Source: Adineta steineri (Eukaryota > Rotifera > Eurotatoria > Adinetida > Adinetidae). Taken from it: a stretch of DNA of 64,000 bases. Below the pieces are notes generated by a model. That model did not search any database. It saw nothing but the letters and a program-made list of their open reading frames with translations, and was not told where the DNA came from. Both the position numbers and the translations under genes were made by a program. The stretch spans positions 382,221-446,220 of the forward strand of contig CAJNOI010000009.1 of NCBI GenBank assembly GCA_905250115.1. Direction: 5' to 3'. Positions 13,552 through 25,036 of this stretch are shown here, piece by piece; the first letter of the stretch is position 1, and each line of letters begins with the position of its first letter.

Positions 13552-15180
13552 TTAATTGTGAGCATCTAAAAGATGTAATTGAGTATTAGTAATGCATGAA
13601 TGTGTTTTGAGTTGTTTTAAAATTTCATGAGCAATAGTTTCTTTTGGTTTCTTTCTAATAGCTACTATTTGATAAGATCCACATGATTGAATACGACGCA
13701 TTTGTGTAATAAGATTTGAGCATATGTAGATATAGATGATGATGTTATTGTTGGTATTTGTAAAGCATAGATATCATTTGATGATGTTTCATCTTTTTCA
13801 TTAGATAATTTATCAATAAAAAATGTAAATAAATCTTCATTATTATTATCATTTGATATTTGAGTAATACAAAAAAGAGTTGAAGTATTATTTTGATTCG
13901 AACGATGTAGACAAATGATATTTTCTAAACCAGTATATGTTGATGTATCAGAATATTGAACTGCATTTTCATTAATTGAATCAAAATCTAGATCATGTTC
14001 TTTTGTAGCTGATGATGATGTTGTTTGTTCTTTTTCATTAAGTTTATTATAAACAAGTGTTGCAATTCTTTCAATTGAAAGTCCTTGAAGAAAATCAACT
14101 AATGGTATATAAATACCAGTTTCTTGACCTAACCAATTATATAATGAAACAGCAGCTAATGAATCCATACCTTGACTAACAAGTGAACGATCAATAACTA
14201 TACGATCAACACTAGTTGCACCTAATAATCGTGCAACAGCTGATTGAGTTCGTTCAATAATTGTTTCTTTTTTACTCATACTATACTCAGTGGAATTGTT
14301 TTTTCCTGATGATGATGATATTTGATCAAATTTCATCTCTTTATAACGTTGATCAACTATTTTTCTTAGATAAGATGTAGCTAATGTTGGATAATTTCGA
14401 TGTAATGTTTGCCAATTAACAGCAAAAATAACAGAACATGGACAAATCTTTTGAGTTTGATGAAAAGATTCAATTAATTCGAATACAGTTATTGTTGGCA
14501 TTAATTCAAAACCTTGTGTAACACTTAAAGTACTGAGCATTTCTTTCTGATGATGAAACATTTCAGCACCACTTACAGATGATAAACTAATTGACAGTGC
14601 TGGTAAAGTAAGTTTTGTAAAATGATAATAAGCAAGTGCATCAAGAAATTGATTAGCAGCATTATAACCAGCAGATGAACCTTCATGTAAATGATTTCGA
14701 ATTGATGAAAACATAATAAAGAAATGAATAGGTGCATCAAGAAACTGTGTAGCTTGATGAAGATACCATGCACCACGAACTTTTGATGATAAAACAAGTG
14801 ATAAATGTTCTTGTGTTAAATTATTTACAGTACGATCTTCTGCAACAACAGCACTATGAATAATACCACGAATAGGATAAGAAGTTTTTTGAAATCTTTC
14901 AATTAAATCATGAACTTGTTGAAAATTTGTTACATCTGCTTGAACAACATCAACATGAAAACATTATATTCTTTTGTTGTTCGTTTTAATCTTAACCATT
15001 CATTATATTGTGGATTCGAAGATTTTTCAAGTTGAACTAATGTTCGACGACTCATAAGTGCTATATGTTTAACACCTCGTTGTTCAATCATCCATCGAGA
15101 CATTGTTAAAACAAGAGCACCAGATATTAAAATTGTTCCTTGATTACAAACTTCTGATGGAAACATTGTATTATCACTTA
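13552..15180 (-). other. PKS copy 1 KR, ACP and truncated TE
   Basis: The KR starts GTILISGALVLTMSRW, so the glycine-rich loop expected between ISG and LTMSRW is missing. The catalytic Ser, Tyr and Asn are visible around FSSIRNHLHEGSSAGYNAAN. The ACP carries GMDSLAAVSLY. The final part resembles a type I thioesterase (IICLHRSNQNNTSTLFCIT), frameshifted near 13690-13715. Where GxSxG is expected it reads VAIRKKPKETIA, and the gene ends about 40 codons later. Confidence 0.75.
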
Positions 15181-15232
15181 CAACTATTGATTAACAAATA
15201 ATAATCGGAAGAAAAAAGAAGACATGATTACC

Positions 15233-16470
15233 TTTTAATAAACTATTAGATTGTTTTTTATGAATATTTAATGGTTGATCAGATGAAGTTATACGAAAAA
15301 CTGTTTTACCCATAACTTGACCACTATTACATCTTAATAATGCTTCTATTACTTGAGATGCTTCATAACTAAGTGTTGGTTCAACAACACGTAATTTACG
15401 TTGAATCAGTAAATCAATTGCTTCTTCCAACATAAGAAGAGTAAATGTGATACATGATCAGCAAGTGAAATAAAATCTGATCTTAATTGAAACATTGATA
15501 AATTGTCATTATGATAAATATCTTGTTTACCTCATTCAACAAAATGACCATGATATGCTAATAATTTAATTGATTCTTTGAGTAAATTGCCTGATAATGA
15601 ATTAACAATAACATCAACACCTTGTGGAAGCATTTCACGTATATTATTAACAAAAGAAGTATCTCGACTATTAAATACATGTTCAATGCCATATTATTCA
15701 CGAAGAAAACGTCGTTTTTCTTCAGTTCCAACTGTAGCAATAACACGAGCACCAATATATTGACAATATTGAATACACCATTGACCTATAGCACCTGTTG
15801 CAGCATGAATAAGAACTGTTTGATGAGATTGTAAATGAACACGATATTTAAGAGAATATATAACTGTTAAAATTGGAGTTGACATCCCACATAATTGTTC
15901 ATCAGTAAGTGGACATTCAGATGGAATATGTACAATAAGTTGTGAATTAATCATAATATGTGAATGATATGTACCATCACTAGTAGCACCTACAACATGA
16001 TCACCAACTTGAAAATTAGTTGTTGTAGGACCTACACGTATAATAGTACCAACAAAATCTGAACCTGGTTCTGTATCTCGATCAAGTTTTGGTTGATTTT
16101 CATGAGATTCTGCAAAACTACGTGTATATGGATAAAGACTACATGATTTGAGTACATCACGAAAATTAATTCCAACACAATGAACACGAATTTCTACCAT
16201 ATCTGATGGTAATAATTCTTTTTCTCTATCTTCTTCAATCCATGTTAATGAAGAAAGAAAACGAGATGGCGGTACACAAATACGAAATGCTTTTTCATCA
16301 GCATCTCGTTTAGGAATAATAGAAATTTGTTCGTATTTAGAGTTCTCTTCTTCATCATTATTTTGTAATATTTCATAATGCCATGTTAAATGTTGAACTT
16401 GATTTTGATTTGTATGATTAAGACGAAGAACAACTTCACAAGTATCAGTTGAATATCTTGAATTAATCAT
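15233..16470 (-). other. PKS copy 1 enoylreductase domain
   Basis: The MDR-type enoylreductase has the expected VGINFRDVLK and the NADPH-binding run HAATGAIGQW near 15785-15815. A stop sits near 15535 (HFVE then TGA) and others near 15690. It ends at LLKG with a GTAATC donor near 15230. Confidence 0.75.
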
Positions 16471-16479
16471 ATATTCTAC

Positions 16480-19371
16480 TAAAGTATGAATAAATATTGA
16501 TTGATTATTATTATTTAATGATGTTTGAAGATCAATAAGTTTTAATCGATGTCGTTTATATTCAGTTATTAAACTTCGTTCAAGACCAATAAATGGTGAT
16601 GGAATTATATTAAGATTCGAATCATTATTAAATTGAGCATGATCTGTAAGAATATATACAAATGGATAAAAATGTGGAGATGATTTTTAAATTGTTTGAA
16701 GAATACGTGATAATGTTCCATATATAAGTTCTTCATTTTGTTTCAATGCTAAATCATCATCATTTTCATAAAATAATATTTGATCAAGTTGCCATGCAAA
16801 AATAATAGATGCTTGTTTATATGTAGTTAATAGAACTGGTATTGCAGAACAAATAATATTTAATGTTGAATTATGAATATGAATTATTTTGATTATTTTG
16901 ATCATCTTTGGTAAATATTAACTATGATTGATATATTCGTTCATCAAGTGTTTGTAATATATCATTTGATATTGTTTTTTGACTAATAATTATTGTACTT
17001 TCATTTTGATTCAGTAATATTAAAGTCTTGGATTTGTTCTAATAATGTTGTTCATTGTTGAATACTATTTAAAGCATGATTATTATTATCAACATTATCA
17101 GACGAACACCATTGATCAATAAAACCAAAAATAAGATCAGAATAAAGTGGAACACGAACTAATTCAAGTAATAAAAGAAGACCATTAGGAACAAGTAAAC
17201 GACGAAGAGCCATTAAAGAATTTTTTTTTGTCAAATCTTGATTTCCTAGAAGTTGATGTGCAGATATTATAATATCAAATGATTCTAATGGTATTTTTTT
17301 AAGTGTTTTACTATCATATAAATCAGTTGTTTGATTATTTATATGTGTATTAAATGTTTGTTGAGCATTTGCAAGTTGTATTGGATCAGAATCTGCATAA
17401 TGTAAATCAATCAATAAACATGTTTGTTGTGATAAATTAAGAAAAAAATCAAGAATAGGTAAAACATCTGAACAATCACTATCAGTTAACCAAAATATAC
17501 GTCATCGATAATTTTCAAATGAATTATCTTTGGTTTGTTCATATTATAATTGTAAATATTGACAAATCGAATGAAAAATTTGTCGTGTTTTAGTTGCACT
17601 TATAAGAGTTTCAATTTGTTGAAAAATTTGTTCAATTTCATCATCACCAACAAATATATCTAATCCATTTTTTTCTCCACTAAGAATATCTTTTAAATGT
17701 GAACCATATTTGTTTAATGCTATTAAAAATGGTTTTAAACGAGGAAAACGTTCAATTAATTGAATAAGACGAAGTTGTGTTGAATGCCATGTTACTTGTT
17801 CTGAATGTAAAGTTGAAGCAAGAGAACGACATGCACTTAATAATGGATGATGTTGTTGATTAAAATCAAGATCTTTAATTGCCGTTTGAGCATAATAAGC
17901 AGCTAATTCATTAAATAGTTCTATTGATTCAATTAAATCTTGATTACCAATAGAATTAAGTTCATTATTAAGAATTTGATTAGGTGATGGAGGTAAATGT
18001 AATATATATTTTATTATTGGTGAATCAGTCCATACTCTTTTCATACAATAATCTTTTACAATTGTATCTAAATATGTTTTATGATCAGTATTAGGTAAAT
18101 CAGTTGTTCGATTTAATTTATCATAAATTGTGTTTTCCATTCACCATCGACTAGATTTTACATCTTCAACTTCTTGAATAACAATACTTTCAAATGTAAA
18201 TATTGGTTCTTCAATTTTATTATCCATTGAAAACATCCATAAATCGAGACTATATGTTCTTTCTTGACCTATACCACATATATTATCATGATACTTTCCA
18301 CGTGCTTCAATATTTGTTGATTGATTCATCTTTGCTTTTGTTTTGCTTGAATAAATAAATTTTTGAATACGTACTGGAAGAAATGTTGTTTCAATACCTG
18401 GTAATATAACTAGAAATGGATGAAAAGAAGAATCCATTACAGATGGATGAAGTAAATAAAAAGATGAACAACCATTATTATCATCATGTTCATTTGATAA
18501 TTCAGATATAACTGTGGTTGAAGTACCACGTAATGTTTTGATTTTCTGAAAACTAGATCCATATTGATAACCTCGTGTTGAAAGATGTGCATAAGCACTT
18601 GTTATATCTTGTGTTGTCCATGTATCATCAATCGTATTAATAGGAGGTATTGTTAATGATTTCTGTTCTTTAAAATCTATTTCAATTTTACCGTGAGCAT
18701 GTAAAGTAAACTGATTTACTGAATATTTATTAAGATTATTTTGATCACGAAAAGAATCAACAACATCAGTACAAGTCATACCTGATGAACGCATACAATC
18801 TGGACCAGCTACTGACCATGGTCGACTATAAATATACCATTCACGCATTGGCATAATTATTTGTGTAAATACTTCTACTAATTCATGTTCATTCAAAATA
18901 AGTACTTTAACAAATTTAACATCTACAAAAATAATTGTTGGTTGTTGTTGATCATCTTTTTTTGATGATAGTAATTGATGACAAGCAGCTGTTGCAAGTT
19001 CAAGATAAGCAACAACCGGGAAAAGAATTGCATCGTGACTTTTATGATCTTTTAAAAAAAGCATGTTGTGGTAATTTAATATTAATAAGAATTTTCCATG
19101 TTGCACTTGTTTGATCATTTAATTGACGAATGTCAAGTAATGGATGAGTAGGTATACGATTAGCTAAACGTTGTATAGATGAATCTTTTGCTTCATACCA
19201 ACATGGACTCAAATGAAATTTATATAATGGAAAATTATCAAAATATTCTTCATGATCTTTCAACGGTAAAATTTGACGAGTATGAAAATATTGTTGCCAT
19301 ACTTGAGGTGATGCTGTAAGTTGTACTAGACTAGTAAGTAATGTTATTTGTTCATTTTCATTTCGTTTCAA
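16480..19371 (-). other. PKS copy 1 DH, methyltransferase-like and pseudo-KR regions
   Basis: The dehydratase spans about 19250-18180. Its catalytic His is kept in DHKSHDAILFP, although the Gly of HxxxGxxxxP is Asp. The second catalytic Asp is in HPSVMDSSFH. Residues from about 18140 to 17050 form a methyltransferase-like domain in which I find no clear glycine-rich SAM motif. About 16905-16480 is the structural (non-catalytic) KR half. Frame changes lie near 19070, 18140, 17520 and 16690. Confidence 0.7.
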
Positions 19372-19499
19372 TGTTGGAAGAATAAGTGGTGATTGTTGTT
19401 GATTTGTTAATTCATAACATTCACGAATTGATTTTGCTAAAACTGGATGTGGTGAAATTTCAAGAAAAACATTTGCTGCTTCATCTTTTATAATTAATG

Positions 19500-20450
19500 T
19501 TATAGTATCATATAATCGAACAGTTTGTCTTACATTTGACTATCAACTGGTATATTATCATTCATTTTATCATCAGTAATACTTGAATAAAGTTTTGCTT
19601 TTGCACATATCGGATTGAAGATTTGTTTTTGATCTTGTATTGGAAATCGTCGAATATCTTTCAATGTGAAAAATGAAATGCATTTTCAATACGAAGACGT
19701 GCTTTAAGTACATTTAGCTAAGAGATTGAAAGTATTTGTTGTATTTCATCAATTGTTTTTTCATCACCACTTATTTTTACTAGACGAGGACTATTAACAA
19801 TAGTAATACAAGCCAAATGTTCAATATCTTTAAGAAGTTTATTTTCTACATTTTCTTCACTCATTGAAACAGCTAACATACGAATAGTTTCTTCTAAAGT
19901 TAAACAACCAGCAACAAAAGCAGCTGCTTGATCACCAGCATTATGTGATATTATAAATGATGGATAAATATTCGAAGAAACAAGTAAAGCTGCTAATGCA
20001 ACTTGTATAGCAAATAATGCTGGTTGAGCAATATTTGTATCATTAATACGAGATTCTTGTTCATTTTTCTTTTCAATTAATTCTTCTAATAATCTCCATT
20101 CACCATTATTAATTTTGTCATTTCTCCATCAATTAAATTAATCCATTTATTAAATAAAGGTTCACTTTCATATAATAGTCTACCCATAGACCACCATTGT
20201 GGACCTTGACCACTAAAAACAAAACATATTTTCTGTGCTAATAGTTTTGTTGGACGTGATATGATTGAAAGGCCTGGTGATGGTTGTTCAGTAAGAAAAG
20301 CATTAATTTGTTCTTGTAATTGTTGACGACTAAGAAAAACAAAGATTGCTAAATGTTGATAACGAATAGTTCTTTTAAGAAGAAGTTGTTGAGATATACG
20401 TTGAAGAAAAGCTTGATCATCATTATGATCTATATCAATAATTGATGACT
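19500..20450 (-). other. PKS copy 1 acyltransferase domain, nucleophile lost
   Basis: Begins with the typical FVFSGQGPQWW near 20220. The GHSxG nucleophile region reads ISHNAGDQAAAF. The Ser codon is AAT (Asn) at 19940-19942, while copy 2 has AGT (Ser) at 42549-42551. The frame breaks near 20125, 19720, 19680 and 19545. Confidence 0.8.
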
Positions 20451-20744
20451 AAGAGATTGACGACTTTTTGCTGAATAAGAGAAATAAATTATTTAATGAA
20501 TGAAAAGAAAAAAGAACTTACTTGAAAAAATAAAGATAAAATATTCTTGTTTGCTTTTAATATGATTTCCATCATCGATATGACCATTTTCAATTGATGT
20601 TTTATTTATTGGTTGATATTCTTCAATGATAGAATGTGTCGTTGAACCAACCGTTTCGAATGAATTAACACCAATAGCTATTTTGTCATTATTTGAAACG
20701 GATGGAAATGGTATAAAATTTTGAAGAATATATAGATTATATTT

Positions 20745-21812
20745 TTATGCATCTATTTTTGGATTAAGTGAAGTAAATTGCATATTTGTTGTAATACCAC
20801 CATGATACATACACATAGCAACTTTAATAAGTGATAGAACACCAGCTGCACCTTCTGTATGTCCTAAATTACTTTTAATTAAATCTAATAATAATGGTGG
20901 ATCAAGATTTGATCGATTAAAAAATCGATCTAAATAATTAGCTTCAATTGGATCGCCATCACGTTCAGCATCACTTAATTGTTTTAATAATAAAAGAGCA
21001 AGATCATCATCTAGGCACAATATTTAAATTGAAATGTATTTCTAAATAAAAAAACTAATCAACTGAATTTACCTTTAGCATAACTATTAGCATCAACACT
21101 AAATGATCGACTTCTTCCACCAGGTGATTGTGCACCAATAAATGAATGTTGTAGAAAACTTTCTGGCGTAAGAATCCATTAACACCATCACATACAGCCA
21201 TGTCAGCTTCATTTATACGGAGACATTGCACAGTCATATGTAAAGTTTCTCAAGAAGATGAACAAGCAGCATCTGATGATACATTTGGATCATGTAAATT
21301 AAAATGATATAATAAACTATTAGGTCCATAAAATCTTGATTCGTTGTTCAGGTCTCATACGAGCTGCTGCAATAACATGATCTGTTGAAAATTATCCAGT
21401 ATGTACTGATGTTTTTGTACCTGACATTTTTTCAACACTGTATCCATCACCATCAAGTAAATCAACAAATTTTAATATAAGTGATTTATGACATGGATCA
21501 ATATTGGCTGACTCAGCATCTGACAAAACCAAAAAAATTTGGTTTAGATTTATCTCATTGTTGATTTGACATAAAATAACCATCACGAAGAAGTTTTTGG
21601 TGAAGTTGTTCATTATTATTTATATTAAGCATATGACCAATAAATGATTCAAGATCAAATCGATCAATTGTTCTTGCACCACCAGCATCTTGACTTTCTT
21701 TTAATGTGTACCATAAATCATTTGGTGGATGAATATCACCTGCGAATTCACATGCTATACCTATAACAGCTATTGGTTCTAATGATGTATTATTATTATT
21801 TATAGTTGCCAT
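20745..21812 (-). other. PKS copy 1 ketosynthase domain, inactivated
   Basis: The N-terminus (EPIAVIGIACEFAG) is a classic KS start. The frame breaks near 21555 and again near 21350. The active-site Cys is present (DAACSSS, Cys codon 21262-21264) but is followed three codons later by TGA at 21250-21252. Downstream, AERDGD is joined directly to PIEAN at about 20950. In copy 2 roughly 60 residues lie between these points and contain the catalytic His motif HGTGTPVGD. The third catalytic region (KSNLGHTEGAAG) remains. Confidence 0.85.
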
Positions 21813-23810
21813 TAGTATTCTAGATTAAATATTTTTTTTCAGAATTAAAAGAATAGTTTTATATCTAAAATAAATATTATTATATAAAATAAAATCTAAG
21901 ATTAATTTAATTTTTAATTGAACATAGTGTTAGATCTATACAAATATGACTATAATTTAATGAGATTATGAATTTTGTTTTGTTTTTTATTAGAAAATAT
22001 TAGAATTATTTTTGTTATTTGATAAATCAAATATAATTTATAAATCTCTTCACATTGGACTTCTATAGTATTTTGTAAATTAGAAAAATCTATAGATGAA
22101 TTTGTAATGTGATTCATATTTTTCATGCTATAGATAATGTTTGATTAGTAGTGTACAAGCACAAAAAGTCTTTAAAAATTTATAAATTTCGTAGATTTGT
22201 GAAATTGTCGGATAGCTAGCTATAGAAGTACCTATGAGAGTAATCTAGAATATGAAATTGGTTGTAAGTTTTTAGATGATTATAATGTTGTTAAGTTTAA
22301 TAAAAATTTCTATGATTTGTCAAAAGTAAAAAAAACGTAATAGAGCTGAATTGCTACATATATGTAATTTCTACTCTCAAAAATTATTTTATATTAACAA
22401 TGCCTATCGATAGTAAATATATGTACAACATAAAGTAAATTCATGCATAAACTAAGCTTTAATTAGATAATAAGAACTAAGGAATTAACTTATTTATTTA
22501 GCTAGCTGTTGAAATTATCTATTTTGTCTTAAGTTTGAATAAGATGGTCTTCTATTCTATGAAGAAGTTTATATATATATAACGAGTACACCATAATAAA
22601 TGAGATACAAAAGTGAGCCATTTATTATGAGACATCCTTTATATATACATATAGGCATACGAGCGCTTGAATATATACGATTTTTTAAAAGCAACTTTTT
22701 AATCGCGGTCAAGGTCACCTCACCTCTATATATTTTATCAAAAAAGGACCATGACTATAATATCATATCGAGTCATAATTTTTTATTGACATATTTTTCA
22801 AGTAGTTTAATTCAAAGATTATTTTATATAAAAGCATTAATATATATTTTCTATATAATTTCTTAAAATTTTAATCTCACTTTTTTTTAAATTAAAGCTC
22901 ATTACATTAAATATGGATATAGTGCTCAAGTTTAATCAACTCTTTTAATGTTTTTTCTCGCAATAATTTTAATTGCACTTTTATGAAAAATTTATTTCCT
23001 TAATCTTAATAAAAGTAAAATATTTATTTTTATTTCTTTCACAATAATTTCATAAAATTCTACAAAATCTTAATCAACTTAAAATATATAAGAAAAGAAA
23101 TTTTTTTAAAATTAATTATTAGAATAATTTTCTAATGTTAATCTATTGAAAATATAGATATTTTAAATTCTAAGTGATTTCTTTTGTATTGATATTCTAT
23201 GTAATATATATGTTGTAGTCAAAATTAAAATATTTTTTTATAGGTAAAAGAAGTAAAATGTTTACGTGTCGATCGATTTCTCTTTCTATTCTTCTTCTAT
23301 TAACTGTTGTTATTCTCACAACTAAGAAAACTAGATCAGAACTAAGAACAGCTATTGTGTACGATGAGTGACTTATCCAGTAAGCCAAAATAAAGAGAAA
23401 GAAAATTGCAGTAAGAAGTTATTATAAAAATAAGTTGGTATATAGATGATTACTAGAGACCGGCGTGACCGATGTTTCCGTGATCAAAAAAGTTGAAAGT
23501 TTTCTATTATGATTTATGAATTTGAAACTAAAAAAATCTTTCAACACTTGTATTCTGTTCAGAATTTTGTACTCTTCGAAATGCGGGATGAAAATTTAAG
23601 ATATAATATTCTCCGACAGAAAAAACTTCTGTTTATCANNNNNNNNNNNNNNNNNNNNNNNNNNNNNNNNNNNNNNNNNNNNNNNNNNNNNNNNNNNNNN
23701 NNNNNNNNNNNNNNNNNNNNNNNNNNNNNNNNNNNNNNATTGAATAATATGAGATTAGTAAGTAAGGATAAAAATAAAAAGTGTTGGTACTATTAAGTTA
23801 AAATGTGTTT
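21813..23810. other. Intergenic with assembly gap, NRPS alpha to PKS copy 1
   Basis: About 2 kb of AT-rich sequence between the stop of NRPS alpha and the ATG of PKS copy 1, including 100 Ns at 23639-23738. The plus-strand open frame at 22600-22866 has no recognisable motif. I see no gene here. Confidence 0.6.
23639..23738. other. Assembly gap (100 N)
   Basis: Exactly 100 Ns, the usual placeholder for a gap of unknown length. It lies in noncoding sequence. Confidence 0.99.
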
Positions 23811-25036
23811 TCAGATGATAGGCATATTTGTTGTTGTCTTCTTTCGAAATACAACTCGCCAATATTCTGAACGTCCTTGGCTCATGTCTTCATAAACTTG
23901 AGTACCGGGTAATCCAGCAAACTGACGAAAATATTCTTGTTCTTCAGGTTGAATATAACGTTGAATGAAATCAGTACGAGACACATTTTGAATATCAAGT
24001 GCATGAAGAACATTCCTTGTAATATTAATCTTTTCTTCAATAATTAATTCGCCATTTGCTATCAAATCATAAACTGATATACCTGATCCATTCATGTAAC
24101 AAACATCACACCATAGAAGATATCCATTTGGACGAAGTACACGAGTGACTTCATTAGCAAACTGTGCGATTGCTATTGATTCGTCGAAAGCATGTGTTGT
24201 TTCAATACAAAGAATAATATCAATTGATTCATTTGCAAATGGTAAATGTTTTGTTGCATCAGCTACCACGAAGGAAAGTCGAGGAGTTGTCGAATAAAGT
24301 CGTTGACATAAATTAATGACATCTTGAGAAGGATCCATTCCAACATAAGAACGAGGAGCATATGTACGAGCACACCAAGCAGCACCAGTACCTCTACCAC
24401 AACCTACTTCGAGTATACTTTTATCTGTAAGTGTTACATTAGCAAGAACCTAGAATGAAAAATAAAGCATTCTGATAATGATTGGTAAGGCATTTAACAT
24501 GTTCTCTTTCATTCAGTGCTCACTTCTTTTTCAAAAATGCATAAGTAGATTAAGACAGAACTAGTTCATTTTTAGCTATTCGTGTTAACGAATTATGAAT
24601 GAAAACTTCGAAGACATCATAAGGATTCTTCAGTTTCGATCAACTTATTATCTATCACTTATCGAATATTTATGGTAAAGTAACGAAAACTATGGTATGA
24701 CTAAGATTCGTACTAATTAATTCAGACATTAAAAATTTATCTATGATACTATATCAGAAACATTTCAACTCAAATGTATTTGATTCTTTCATTCGTCTTC
24801 ACTTACTTGTTGATAGAGTTTCTTCGAATAATAACCAGTATTGTCATCAATATGCTCATCCAAATCTGCATAACCCCAATTCATAAATTGTAGTTCATTG
24901 ACATTCATATAGACATTCGAAATTTGTTCATACCACGAAGACAATCGATAAAAGTTCTTAGATTTCTGTTGACATTTGACGACATCATCACAATCGGGTG
25001 CCGATCGAGATAATATTGATTTTGGTACATAAGATT
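23811..25036 (-). other. SAM-dependent methyltransferase, C-terminal part of NRPS alpha
   Basis: Two exons (24807-25036 and 23811-24449) with stop TGA at 23811-23813. Motif I is ILEVGCGRGTG, followed by YVGMDPS, LSFVVADATKHLPF and VLRPNGYLLWCDV, a complete class I methyltransferase fold of about 290 residues. By eye it resembles the mycobacterial phthiotriol/phenolphthiotriol methyltransferases (FMNWGY near the start, AGLPGTQVY near the end). It could O- or C-methylate the product. No lesion is seen. Confidence 0.85.

Larger units (their letters stand above)
13552..21812 (-). pseudogene. PKS copy 1: KS-AT-DH-MT-psiKR-ER-KR-ACP-TE, heavily damaged
   Basis: A highly reducing type I polyketide synthase, start ATG 21810-21812, final stop TAA 13552-13554. 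All domains of a full reducing module can be followed in order, with small introns between some (for example about 20448-20521). Damage is spread along the gene: frameshifts and stops in KS, a deletion removing the KS HGTGT motif, Ser to Asn at the AT nucleophile, a stop (CGA TGA CGT) before the methyltransferase-like part near 17500, a stop in ER near 15535, loss of the glycine-rich NADPH loop in KR, and a TE that lacks GxSxG and is cut short. The ACP site (GMDS, near 14170) is intact. Some single breaks could be assembly errors, but missing catalytic motifs cannot all be. The nearest relative in the window is PKS copy 2. Confidence 0.88.

Noticed and set aside
22600-22866. Plus-strand open frame of 88 codons upstream of PKS copy 1
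   Set aside because: No recognisable motif, AT-rich composition, and no splice or neighbour support.
23509-23796. Open frame running through the N gap
   Set aside because: Artefact of translating Ns; flanks show no coding signal.
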